Below are positions 1-6,203 of a stretch of 12,571 nt of DNA, one piece after another (the stretch's first letter is position 1; each line of letters begins with the position of its first letter). The stretch spans positions 1 to 12,571 of the forward strand of contig CAZAJY010000018.1 of the NCBI GenBank assembly GCA_964485905.1, read 5' to 3'. Position numbers and translations under genes: made by a program. The notes under the pieces were generated by a model. That model made no database searches, was not told where the DNA came from, and worked only from the letters and a program-made list of their open reading frames with translations. Origin of the DNA: CAIJXO01 sp964485905 (lineage in GTDB: Bacteria > Patescibacteriota > Minisyncoccia > Phycocordibacterales > GWA1-40-21).

Positions 1-29
1 ATAAGGCAAAAAGATTAAGTTTATCCCAC

Positions 30-343
30 TCTAAAAATGACTTGAGTTTGGTACTGGAGCGCCTATTGAACGAAGCTCGAACTTATTGTAGCAGAAATAG
101 AGGCGCTTTACCTAGTCATACAGGTAGTCATTCGTCCTTCCTCCGAATGACTAGGCAGGAAAGCAGAAAGCCCTATTAAACACTCACACTTTTGTTCCAC
201 CTTCTCGCAAAAGCCAAGCCCGACTTCACTCCGCTCCGTCCTGCTGGCCGTCGCTCCGTGAATGTCGCGGGGTTGATGTCTGGTGGCTCGGGGCCTTCTC
301 TCCTGTCCTGCTGTTTCTTTTTGCTCGTCGGTGGGGGGGGTGA
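30..343 (+). repeat. Left arm of long inverted repeat (about 314 bp)
   Basis: Read on the plus strand, this stretch matches the reverse complement of 3459-3779 over its whole length, with scattered substitutions and a few small indels. One indel is a duplicated ACTTATTGT present only in the right arm. Both arms end at a G8 tract followed by TGA. The arm is GC-rich compared with the flanking AT-rich DNA. It contains several short inverted repeats, which suggests a structured non-coding element rather than a gene. Open frames crossing it have no recognisable protein features. It may be a dispersed genomic repeat or a long terminal repeat of a mobile segment; the sequence alone does not decide. 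Confidence 0.9.
125..153. repeat. Hairpin inside left arm
   Basis: TAGTCATTCG (125-134) and CGAATGACTA (144-153) form a perfect 10-bp stem with a 9-nt loop. The right arm keeps the same stem at 3647-3675, while the loop sequence differs between arms. A conserved stem with a variable loop suggests the structure itself is maintained. No T-tract follows on either strand, so it is not a typical terminator. Confidence 0.7.
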
Positions 344-381
344 ACTGATGGAAAAAAGGAAGGACAGGAGAGAAGGCCTCG
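289..381. repeat. Large inverted repeat at inner edge of left arm
   Basis: Positions 289-309 and 361-381 are reverse complements over 21 bp with one mismatch, separated by a 51-nt loop that carries the G8 tract. The second half resembles the start of a further, degenerate, oppositely oriented copy of the arm (AGGACAGGAGAGAAGGCC also occurs at 3493-3510). The arm therefore seems to be followed by a fragment of a third copy. The right arm has no equivalent extra copy. Confidence 0.75.
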
Positions 382-401
382 ATTGCGGGGGTCGGCAAGC
401 G

Positions 402-407
402 TATAAT
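402..407 (+). promoter_or_regulatory. Possible -10 box before truncated gene
   Basis: A perfect TATAAT lies about 19 nt upstream of the ATG at 426, just inside the inverted repeat. There is no good -35 hexamer at 16-18 bp spacing, so this is only a candidate promoter for the fragment that follows. Confidence 0.3.
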
Positions 408-425
408 GAGGTATATTCACCATCT

Positions 426-758
426 ATGTTTAAACCGCGTCTTAAGAAATTTGTTCGCGCGGAGGTTGCCGACCCCCTCAAATTACAGCCCCGCGACATC
501 GCGCTCCTCCGCAATGCGGTAGAGTTTCGATTCCTCAACACCCCGCAGATTTTTGCCTTGCACCCCGGCGGAAAGAGGAATCTTTCGCGACGGCTGACTG
601 CTCTCTATCAGCATGACTATCTTGACCGGCTACAAAGCCAAACTTCAGCTCGTCTGCTATCGTCGCATATTGTTTACGCCCTTGGCCGCAGGGGCACGGA
701 ACTGCTGTCAAAAGACGCGGAAGGAGCGCGAAGGGATTTATCGCCGAGTGCGGGGTAG
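426..758 (+). pseudogene. Truncated replication-relaxation-like protein
   Basis: This frame encodes 110 aa from the ATG at 426. The N-terminal half (about residues 18-55) has the pattern LQPRDIALLRNAVEFRFLNT, then an arginine-rich helix (RNLSRRLTALYQ) and DYLDRL. That is the winged-helix start seen in replication-relaxation-family proteins of plasmids and conjugative elements. The frame then reads SSHIVYALGRRGTELL, also typical of that family, and soon stops. Full-length members are usually about twice as long, so the C-terminal part is missing. The ATG at 426 is preferred because the frame upstream of it is the repeat arm. It probably no longer makes a working protein. The family assignment is by recognised pattern only. 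Confidence 0.55.
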
Positions 759-868
759 GCAGAAACTATCTGCGGGAACGCAAAAAAATTGAGGGCGAGT
801 ATAAAAAACGGCGAGAGAAGTTAATGAGAACTGACGAATCGGAGAGTTTCAGAGAACGGAAGCGATAA
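734..868 (+). pseudogene. Short open remnant downstream of truncated gene
   Basis: In the -1 frame relative to the preceding gene, a 44-codon stretch ends at TAA 866-868. It begins GFIAECGVGRNYLRERKK, which looks like a helix-turn-helix (AECGVGRNYLR), followed by a basic, charged tail rich in Lys, Arg and Glu. It has no start codon of its own near its beginning. It may be the tail of another, partly deleted gene joined to the replication-relaxation fragment, or the same gene after a frameshift. I do not recognise the family with confidence. Confidence 0.25.
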
Positions 869-948
869 CCTCCCGCCCGCCGAAAACCGCTTAACGAAAT
901 TATCAATAATTACTGGCTATTGATGAGTTATGCACAGTTAAGTATTTT

Positions 949-2250
949 CTAATCAAGAAAGGACCCTGAAATTTCAGCCATTGTTTTGCTGGAAAAAATG
1001 GTCGGGAATTGAAGCTTTTTGTTTTTAAAACTATTGAACAACTCTTCTTTTTCTTTCTGCATAAATTCTGCAAACTCATTGTCTGATTTTGCCAAAGCGA
1101 TCTCGTCTAGCATCTCAAATGATACGCCTGGTTTCAGATATTTTTCTGCGTTTTCTAATGATTTTAATTTTTCATAAGGTGTCATGTAAACATTGTAAAT
1201 CTTTTTCTCTTTCCCTTTTTTATCAATAACTGTTGTGGCAAATCCACAGGGCCTGTGAAAATTCAGATAGGGATTAAAACAGTTTTTGTAAAATTCATTA
1301 AAACTTTTGGCATATCCTTTGTCAATAAATCGGTAGCCAATATTTTTTCTAATCACAAAGTTGTTTTTCCCCTCAACCAATCCATTATCATTACAGTGTC
1401 TGGCTCTTGATTTTGTTTGCTTAATTATCAGCTTGTTTAACAATTGAGAAACCACTTTATTGATATATTCTGAGCCATTATCTGAATGAAAATTCAAAAT
1501 TACATAAGGAAATTGATTCAATAAATCTTCAAGTAAGGGTTTTAGGTATTGCTCTGAAATTCTTTCCACGCACCCGATAATTTCCCACTGCAGAACTTCA
1601 TCAACAATGTTAATGTGATATACTCCTTTTTCCTTCTCCATGTCCCCCTGATGAACAGTGTCCACCCTTAAATATCCAGGCACTCCGCTGTTCTCAGGCT
1701 TTATTCTCTGGCCGATTAAAACCTTGGTGGCATTGGTTTTTTTAACGTTCAAACTATGGGAAGTATATTGCCTTGTTTTTCTTAAATTGTAAATGTGGGA
1801 TACGGAAATTTGACTAACATTTTTGTATTCTTGCTTGTGGAAAATTCCAAATTCTCTTTTTAAAACTCCCTTGATAGCTGGACCCGAAAGTCGATTGTGA
1901 ATATTGTCTGTTTTAATGAGCAAGGCAATATCTACTGGACTGTATTTCCTTTTGAAACAATGGCAGTTATCTCTAGTGGAAATTATCTTGCCGAACTTTC
2001 TTTTTTTAGCAATCAACTTTTTAACTTGAGTTTTAGACAAGCCCGTCATTCTGGCAATGTAATTTTTTACAATTGTTTTATCTTTTTTCTGGCCAGAAAA
2101 ATAGCTGAACTTGTTTAAAACATTTTCCATCCATAGATTGCGTTCTTTTTTGTCTTTGGCTGTGAACTTCACGCCTTCATTATTTAATTTTGAAAATTCT
2201 TTTAATTGGCTCAAAGAAACAATTTGGTCGTCTTGCATATTGATTATCAT
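949..2250 (-). CDS. IS transposase, rve/DDE integrase-core type
   Basis: This 433-aa protein should cut and join DNA at the IS ends. A helix-turn-helix lies at about residues 62-88 (ARMTGLSKTQVKKLIAKK). The RNase H-like core follows, with catalytic residues D197 (RVDTVH), D257 (HSDNGSEY) and E293 (DNGLVEGKN), a D-x59-D-x35-E layout typical of retroviral-integrase-like transposases. The length suits a complete enzyme and there is no frameshift. The start is uncertain: the ATG at 2250 has GGAG only one base away, and a second ATG at 2238 (residue 5) sits 13 nt from the same GGAG. The 3' end reads through the terminal repeat, and the TAG at 949-951 lies 7 bp outside it. The last two residues and the stop therefore come from flanking DNA. 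Confidence 0.88.
   Translation of the reverse strand: MIINMQDDQIVSLSQLKEFSKLNNEGVKFTAKDKKERNLWMENVLNKFSYFSGQKKDKTIVKNYIARMTGLSKTQVKKLIAKKRKFGKIISTRDNCHCFKRKYSPVDIALLIKTDNIHNRLSGPAIKGVLKREFGIFHKQEYKNVSQISVSHIYNLRKTRQYTSHSLNVKKTNATKVLIGQRIKPENSGVPGYLRVDTVHQGDMEKEKGVYHINIVDEVLQWEIIGCVERISEQYLKPLLEDLLNQFPYVILNFHSDNGSEYINKVVSQLLNKLIIKQTKSRARHCNDNGLVEGKNNFVIRKNIGYRFIDKGYAKSFNEFYKNCFNPYLNFHRPCGFATTVIDKKGKEKKIYNVYMTPYEKLKSLENAEKYLKPGVSFEMLDEIALAKSDNEFAEFMQKEKEELFNSFKNKKLQFPTIFSSKTMAEISGSFLD
958..972 (+). repeat. Left terminal inverted repeat of IS
   Basis: AAAGGACCCTGAAAT, the exact reverse complement of 2325-2339. It lies inside the 3' end of the transposase reading frame and encodes the residues around ISGSF in antisense. 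Confidence 0.8.
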
Positions 2251-2290
2251 GCTCCAATTCTGCCATGTTTTTGCAGATTTTCAACGGTTT

Positions 2291-2305
2291 TTTCAGGGTC
2301 CTTTT
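2291..2305 (-). repeat. Internal copy of IS end repeat
   Basis: TTTCAGGGTCCTTTT repeats the outer end sequence as a direct copy with a 35-bp period. The shared stretch between the two right-end copies is 16 bp. It lies between the outer end and the transposase start, so it is a likely second transposase binding site or a promoter-proximal operator. Confidence 0.7.
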
Positions 2306-2324
2306 GCGTTGGAAACAGGATGTC

Positions 2325-2339
2325 ATTTCAGGGTCCTTT
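2325..2339 (-). repeat. Right terminal inverted repeat of IS
   Basis: ATTTCAGGGTCCTTT is the exact reverse complement of 958-972 and forms the outer right end of the element. Confidence 0.8.
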
Positions 2340-2340
2340 T

Positions 2341-2354
2341 GTATTGTACAATAC
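2341..2354. repeat. Perfect 14-bp palindrome beside IS end
   Basis: GTATTGTACAATAC is perfectly self-complementary. It begins 2 bp outside the IS right end and stops 6 bp before the -35 box of the promoter at 2361-2389. It could be a dimeric repressor site for that promoter, or part of the site the IS chose as target. Confidence 0.5.
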
Positions 2355-2360
2355 TAGTTA

Positions 2361-2389
2361 TTGACGGATTAGGGGTATTTGCTATAATA
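2361..2389 (+). promoter_or_regulatory. Orphan sigma70-type promoter
   Basis: TTGACG (2361-2366) and TATAAT (2384-2389) are separated by exactly 17 bp, close to the housekeeping consensus. It points right, towards the 3' end of the oppositely oriented 239-aa gene. The only start-to-stop frame downstream is 10 codons (2412-2444, MKILFDEIPL). Its natural gene may have been lost, or it may make a short or antisense RNA. Confidence 0.5.
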
Positions 2390-2424
2390 AAGATGTAAAA
2401 AAATTAGAAATATGAAGATTTTAT

Positions 2425-2472
2425 TTGACGAAATTCCACTATAGGAAATAACCGCGTTTGTAACGCACTTAT
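2425..2472 (+). other. Possible small-RNA stem-loop region
   Basis: Downstream of the orphan promoter, GCGTT-TGT-AACGC forms a short stem-loop. It is nested inside an outer pairing of ACTATA with TATAGT. The same structure lies just after the stop codon of the minus-strand 239-aa gene. No T-tract directly follows it on either strand, so it is not a clear terminator. Confidence 0.25.
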
Positions 2473-2481
2473 AGTAATTAT

Positions 2482-3201
2482 CTATAATCTTGCAGAAAGG
2501 GTTGATTTTGTAGAAAATACCCTTTCAACCCACAAAGCAGTATCCTCGGTATTTCCAATTATATCGGGGAATTTTTCTAAATCTTTTGTATTCTTAATAT
2601 CTGTTATACAAATCTCGGCCATTCTTTTATCTGCGGTATATTCTTTAGCTCTCTTAATATCTGTTTCCAGATACTTCTGAAAATCCTCATCACTTTGTTT
2701 TTCCCTGTAATAGTTCCATTTTCTTGCGAGATAATAAGCGAGGTTATTTTTATTTATTAACCGTTCGCGAGGATACCTTCCTTCCCCTACTTCATTAAAG
2801 CATTCAATAGCTTTTCTGATCATATTTAAAGCATGCTCTATTTGTTTTTTAGCCTCGCCGTCTATGTCTTCTGATTTAGTTTTTTCTATGTAAAATGTTT
2901 TGTAAATTAGCATATTGACAGAACTAAAGAGAACGGCCATTTCGGCTTTAGATAAAGCTCGCTCTTCTTTCCTGTCGTTCTCTATGTCTTCTTTAACCAT
3001 CTTTGAAATCCATAAATATATTCCACCTCCCACCAATCCCAAAAATGCCAGTAGGACTCCCAAGAGATTTGTAAAATCCGTGTCTGGGTAATAGCCACCT
3101 ATTTTTAGATGAAAAAGTACGGCTATGTATCCCACCATGGAAGTCAACAGAAATACCACAGTTCCGATTGAAATAATTATTTTGAGAAAATTACGAAACA
3201 T
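2482..3201 (-). CDS. Two-helix membrane protein of unknown function
   Basis: This 239-aa protein is not recognised. Two hydrophobic helices lie near the N-terminus, at about residues 5-32 and 44-66, joined by a short loop (HLKIGGYYPDTDF). They are followed by a charged stretch (KMVKEDIENDRKEERALSK) and a soluble, mostly helical domain of about 160 residues. That domain has a TPR-like character (ALNMIRKAIECFNEVG, then NKNNLAYYLARKWNYY), but no repeat is clear enough to claim. Both ends would probably face the cytoplasm. The ATG at 3201 is chosen because the hydrophobic segment begins directly after it; no Shine-Dalgarno sequence is visible, and a 10-bp hairpin lies just upstream. It stands alone between the IS and the right repeat arm, so its context suggests cargo of the mobile region. 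Confidence 0.7.
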   Translation of the reverse strand: MFRNFLKIIISIGTVVFLLTSMVGYIAVLFHLKIGGYYPDTDFTNLLGVLLAFLGLVGGGIYLWISKMVKEDIENDRKEERALSKAEMAVLFSSVNMLIYKTFYIEKTKSEDIDGEAKKQIEHALNMIRKAIECFNEVGEGRYPRERLINKNNLAYYLARKWNYYREKQSDEDFQKYLETDIKRAKEYTADKRMAEICITDIKNTKDLEKFPDIIGNTEDTALWVERVFSTKSTLSARL

Positions 3202-3211
3202 ATAAGTTGGA

Positions 3212-3238
3212 CCAAAAATGCTAACTGTGCATTTTTGG
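3212..3238 (-). promoter_or_regulatory. Leader hairpin upstream of membrane-protein gene
   Basis: CCAAAAATGC and GCATTTTTGG form a perfect 10-bp stem with a 7-nt loop, 10 nt before the ATG at 3201 on the minus strand. The position suggests an operator or a leader structure affecting ribosome access. No downstream T-tract supports termination. Confidence 0.45.
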
Positions 3239-3458
3239 AGTCAATAATTAATTATTTAAAAAACCTTTTAACTGAGTTTTTAACAAGCTATCTTTAACTG
3301 AATTTGTTTGTATCTCCATTGTATCAATTGAGAAAAATTTGACAATACCTTTCTTCGCGATATTGTTGAAGAAAAATTAAAAAATTGGTTTGAAAAATAA
3401 AAACGCTTTTGGCCACGCGGCCTTGAGCTATTTTTATTTTATTTTCAATCTTAATTTA
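3239..3458. other. AT-rich gene-free spacer with short repeats
   Basis: No gene is supported here. The stretch holds a perfect palindrome AATAATTAATTATT (3243-3256) and a direct repeat TTTAACTGA at 3267-3275 and 3293-3301 (26-bp period). A TTGACA at 3339-3344 lies 16 bp before TATTGT on the plus strand, but no gene follows it. A 22-codon open tail ending near 3400 (EEKLKNWFEK) may be gene debris. Its right end meets the inner edge of the repeat arm. Confidence 0.5.
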
Positions 3459-3779
3459 TCACCCCCCCCACCGACGAGCAAAAAGAAACAGCAGGACAGG
3501 AGAGAAGGCCGAGCCACCAGACGCCAACCCCGCGACATTCACGGAGCGACGACCAGCAGGACGGAGCGGAGTGAAGTCGGGCTTGGCTTTTGCGAGGCGG
3601 TGGAGAAAAAACGCGAGTGTTTAACAGGGCTTTTGGCTTTCCCGCCTAGTCATTCGGAGCAAGGGCGAATGACTACCTGTATGACTAGGTAAAGCGCCTC
3701 TATTTCTGCTACAATAAGTACAATAAGTTCGAGCTTCGTTCAAGAGGCGCTCCAGTGTTAAACTCAAGTCATTTTTAGA
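3459..3779 (-). repeat. Right arm of long inverted repeat (about 321 bp)
   Basis: This is the reverse complement of 30-343 with scattered changes. Conserved features are the C8 tract at the inner edge, the hairpin at 3647-3675 and the outer block ending in TTTTAGA. Near the outer end, AGCGCCTCT and AGAGGCGCT pair over 9 bp; the left arm keeps only 7 bp of this stem. This arm carries an extra copy of ACTTATTGT. An open frame crossing it (giving SRTERSEVGLGFCE) is low-complexity translation of the repeat and is not taken as a gene. Confidence 0.9.
3647..3675. repeat. Hairpin inside right arm
   Basis: TAGTCATTCG (3647-3656) and CGAATGACTA (3666-3675) form the same 10-bp stem as in the left arm, with a different 9-nt loop. 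Confidence 0.7.
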
Positions 3780-3784
3780 AAAAT

Positions 3785-3808
3785 TTTCTTTGGCGGCAAC
3801 CAAAGAAA
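3785..3808. repeat. Hairpin outside right arm
   Basis: TTTCTTTGG and CCAAAGAAA form a perfect 9-bp stem with a 6-nt loop, a few bases beyond the outer edge of the right arm. The left arm has no equivalent outside it. No T-tract follows. Confidence 0.55.
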
Positions 3809-4070
3809 GCCATTGATTTACGCCATTTCCGCTTGCTTCGCGAGCTTGCAGGGTGAGGTTCGAAAATACAAAACCGAAGATTTTTGGAGGGAGATTTTTT
3901 TGGAGGGGAGGTCGAAGACGAAGGACATAACACTTGCCCCAACCTTCCCGCCTGCCCCGTAGTCAGCTTTGCTGTACTACTGGGGTGCGCGTGTTATGAT
4001 TTTTATTTTTGCCGACTTCAATATCGGCAAACTCCCTAAAGGATAAATATCTTATAGTTTCTTTATCAAG
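3809..4070. other. Structured gene-free spacer before defence operon
   Basis: No gene is supported here. A near-direct repeat of GATTTTTGGAGGGAG lies at 3879-3893 and 3893-3910. A larger fold follows at 3926-3998: CATAACAC pairs with GTGTTATG, enclosing CCCCGTAGT paired with ACTACTGGGG (one bulge). A third hairpin, TTTGCCGA and TCGGCAAA, sits at 4008-4031, about 40 nt after the stop of the last operon gene. Reading the minus strand, this last hairpin is followed by an A-rich rather than a T-rich run, so it does not look like a standard terminator. Confidence 0.55.
3926..3998. repeat. Nested inverted repeat, about 73 bp
   Basis: The outer stem CATAACAC/GTGTTATG (8 bp) encloses an inner stem CCCCGTAGT/ACTACTGGGG with one bulged base. 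It resembles an imperfect recombination-site or RNA fold. Integron attC core sequences (RYYYAAC and GTTRRRY) do not match exactly. Confidence 0.45.
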
Positions 4071-5939
4071 TTATAAGCTTATATTCTCACCGATTACTTT
4101 AGATAGTAGACTTTCAATTTCTTTAGTTTTAGTAGTGTTATTGCTAAAATAAGTCTCTAGATTATTTTGACAAAAATTTATTACATTAACTAATCCTTTC
4201 TGTATTCCAAGATAGATTTCTAAATCGCCTTCCTTCAAGATAAAAGTCCCGTTTATATACTCATTTTCTATCTTTTCTAAAACATCACCGTGATTTGCTA
4301 AAAATTGAGTAGCTAACGGTAATGTATTGATTTTTATTATTGTTTCTGTTGGATAAAACTTCCAAGCGGAATCTAAATCCGTGAGAAAAAATGTTTTAAG
4401 TCCAAAAGAATCAAACAAACTACGCCATTCTAAAATATTATTCTTTTCGTTTATATCTAAAACTGTTATGTCTTGGGTTATACCTTTTTGCAGTTTTCTT
4501 TCTATCTCATTAAAAACGGCTCGAAAGAAATATCTGTCAGTTTCTCCTTCTACGAGTAAAACTTTACTACCAAAAAAAGCATGCGTTGATCTCTTGTTAT
4601 CAAGTATCTTCACTAGCCATCTTTGATTAGTTGTAATGGTCGGTTGATTTATTTTTGTATAACCTTCCTCGTCTAAAGAAAGACGAATAACATTACCTAT
4701 TGTCTCAGAACTTATGAGAGACTCTGAATGTGTAACTAAAATATACTGACATCCTTGTTCTTTGTTTAATTTCTCAATAATCCTTAAGTACTCATTTTGA
4801 AACTGGTAATGTAGATGTATTTCTGGTTCATCTATTATAACAAGACCACCTTTGAGATCTCCGCGTCCATAAGCTTCAAAGACAAGATGTGTAATAGCTT
4901 TTTGTCCTGCACTTAATGAATTTATGTCAGTTATTATTTTATTTCTTTTTATATCTACAAAAGAAAAGATATAGTTCCAACTAGAAATATCTATAAGCTT
5001 GATTTCTAACCTTAAATTAACGATTTTTATTTTGTCGTTTATTAATTTTACAAAATCAAGATTGTTTGCTTCTTTTTCACACTCTTCTTGATTTTTATTT
5101 GTAATTATTAAGTCTTGACACTTACCCGCCATTCGTAATCTAACTAAACTAAAAATGGAGGGTTCTCCGCTCTCCGTCGAATTCGTACTTTTTGAATATT
5201 CAGAGATTTTTAATTTTTGAATCTGTTTTTCAGCGGTATTACCACCACCCAAAGAAACACGAGTTGAATAAGTGTTGTAATTTCTATAACTACCGATTAA
5301 CGCAAAAGATTCTGCAAGATTATCAATTTGATTTTCTTGGTTTTCTTCGTTGAATATTTCAATAATTCCTTTATATAAATTATATCCAGTGAGATAAGTA
5401 AAACCTATATCTTGGTTTGTATTTACTGTATATGTTTGATCTGTACTATTTAATTCAATGTCTATTTCGTATTCATTTTGATATTCTTCTTCAGCAAACA
5501 TCTGTTCAGCAGAATATACACCTACAATTGGTGATAATTTTAATTTGTGTTCTTGTAAAAGTTTTATGTTTGCTCGGTCAATATCATCAATTTCAATTAC
5601 AATTCTTATTTTCTGTGTTTGATCTTCAAAATTATAATTTCTCTCTAAGCGAAAATCTCTGTAATATTGTATGTTGTCTATCTTTTTTAGAATTGTCTTC
5701 TTTTGATTTGCATCAATAGTTGTTCTTTGACTATATAAATCTTGATTTCTGTTATATGGCATAAAAAGGACTCTCCTAAAAACAAAATTAACCACTTCAA
5801 GTGCTGTTGATTTTCCAGCACCATTTTGACCAATGAGTATGTTGAAATTCTTATCAAACGAAATTTTTGGTGCGTTAGCTATATTTTCAACATACTTAAA
5901 AATCCAAATATTTGATATTTGTAATGACTTTATTTTCAT
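4071..5939 (-). CDS. OLD-type AAA ATPase-TOPRIM nuclease
   Basis: This 622-aa protein joins an ABC/SMC-like ATPase to a TOPRIM nuclease domain, the layout of OLD-family (overcoming lysogenization defect) proteins. Visible motifs are Walker A GQNGAGKST (37-45), signature LSAGQ (342-346), Walker B ending in D370-E371 (VIIDEPEIHLH), and an H-loop in ILVTHSES. The TOPRIM part has E464 in LLVEGETD and the metal-binding pair D521/D523 in TDLDSAW. All key residues are present, so it is probably an active ATP-dependent DNA nuclease. The ATG at 5939 is chosen because it overlaps the upstream stop as ATGA and begins with the family-typical MKIKSLQISN; a longer TTG start at 6005 would overlap the small gene. 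No UvrD-like helicase follows, so it is not a Gabija pair. It is the last gene of the operon. Confidence 0.88.
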   Translation of the reverse strand: MKIKSLQISNIWIFKYVENIANAPKISFDKNFNILIGQNGAGKSTALEVVNFVFRRVLFMPYNRNQDLYSQRTTIDANQKKTILKKIDNIQYYRDFRLERNYNFEDQTQKIRIVIEIDDIDRANIKLLQEHKLKLSPIVGVYSAEQMFAEEEYQNEYEIDIELNSTDQTYTVNTNQDIGFTYLTGYNLYKGIIEIFNEENQENQIDNLAESFALIGSYRNYNTYSTRVSLGGGNTAEKQIQKLKISEYSKSTNSTESGEPSIFSLVRLRMAGKCQDLIITNKNQEECEKEANNLDFVKLINDKIKIVNLRLEIKLIDISSWNYIFSFVDIKRNKIITDINSLSAGQKAITHLVFEAYGRGDLKGGLVIIDEPEIHLHYQFQNEYLRIIEKLNKEQGCQYILVTHSESLISSETIGNVIRLSLDEEGYTKINQPTITTNQRWLVKILDNKRSTHAFFGSKVLLVEGETDRYFFRAVFNEIERKLQKGITQDITVLDINEKNNILEWRSLFDSFGLKTFFLTDLDSAWKFYPTETIIKINTLPLATQFLANHGDVLEKIENEYINGTFILKEGDLEIYLGIQKGLVNVINFCQNNLETYFSNNTTKTKEIESLLSKVIGENISL

Positions 5940-6199
5940 AAAGTTAAAATTATTTGTATAGCCAAACCTACGACCATTACGATTGTCAGCCCAACAATCC
6001 ACCAAGTAAGTCGCACCATTTTTTCTGTTTGCTTAAAAGATTGCTCGTTAAAAGTTTTGATTGTCTCTTGTAATTTATTTAACGCACGTCTAGTCAGCTC
6101 ATCAGAAGAGAGTGAGGCATAATGGGGATTATGCTCATTCGTTGAATATCTTAACTGCTCCTCCGTTTGGTCTTCTATTTTAGGGGAAAAGTTACTCAT
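5936..6199 (-). CDS. Small tail-anchored membrane protein
   Basis: This 87-aa protein is not assigned to a family. It has a polar N-terminal half, a helical, coiled-coil-prone segment (SSDELTRRALNKLQETIKTF), and one hydrophobic C-terminal helix at about residues 65-85 (WWIVGLTIVMVVGLAIQIIL). That predicts an inner-membrane tail anchor with the body in the cytoplasm. The ATG at 6199 is preferred over the GTG at 6211: GGGTGA lies 8 nt before it, and it starts 4 nt after the hsdR stop. Its stop overlaps the start of the OLD gene (ATGA), so the two are probably translationally coupled. It may be a membrane partner or regulator of the OLD nuclease, or a separate membrane effector; this is inference. 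Confidence 0.75.
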   Translation of the reverse strand: MSNFSPKIEDQTEEQLRYSTNEHNPHYASLSSDELTRRALNKLQETIKTFNEQSFKQTEKMVRLTWWIVGLTIVMVVGLAIQIILTL

Positions 6200-6203
6200 A
6201 ATT

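Larger units (their letters stand above)
958..2339 (-). mobile_element. IS-like element, 1382 bp, DDE transposase
   Basis: The element is bounded by a perfect 15-bp inverted repeat, AAAGGACCCTGAAAT, at 958-972 and inverted at 2325-2339. It carries one transposase gene on the minus strand that nearly fills it. The right end has a second copy of the repeat 35 bp further in; the left end has only one. No target-site duplication is obvious: the flanks read AATCAAG on the left and TGTATTG on the right. The D-D-35-E enzyme suggests a relative of IS481 or a similar unclassified IS group. The family name is not settled. Confidence 0.8.

Noticed and set aside
928..936. TTATGCACA, a match to the DnaA-box consensus TTATNCACA
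   Set aside because: Only one box was seen and one such match is not rare in 12 kb, so no replication origin is claimed.
930..3232. Inverted 11-mer ATGCACAGTTA at 930-940 and 3222-3232, nested within the long arms
   Set aside because: Too short to separate from chance; flanking bases do not match further.
3339..3366. Second plus-strand promoter (TTGACA-16-TATTGT)
   Set aside because: The -10 is weak and no gene or clear RNA follows before the repeat arm.
3390..3692. Open frame of 100 codons across the right arm (and matching frames across the left arm)
   Set aside because: It is translation of the non-coding repeat: no domain, a TTG start, low-complexity Pro/Lys/Arg content, and it ends within the repeat.
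3926..3998. Integron attC-like site
   Set aside because: Core boxes do not match RYYYAAC/GTTRRRY and no integron integrase is present in the window.
4008..4031. Intrinsic terminator of the operon
   Set aside because: The 8-bp stem is good, but on the transcribed strand an A-rich run follows, not a T-run.
4071..5939. Gabija (GajA) or PARIS system
   Set aside because: No UvrD-like GajB follows, and ATPase and TOPRIM are fused in one protein, unlike the separate AriA and AriB of PARIS.
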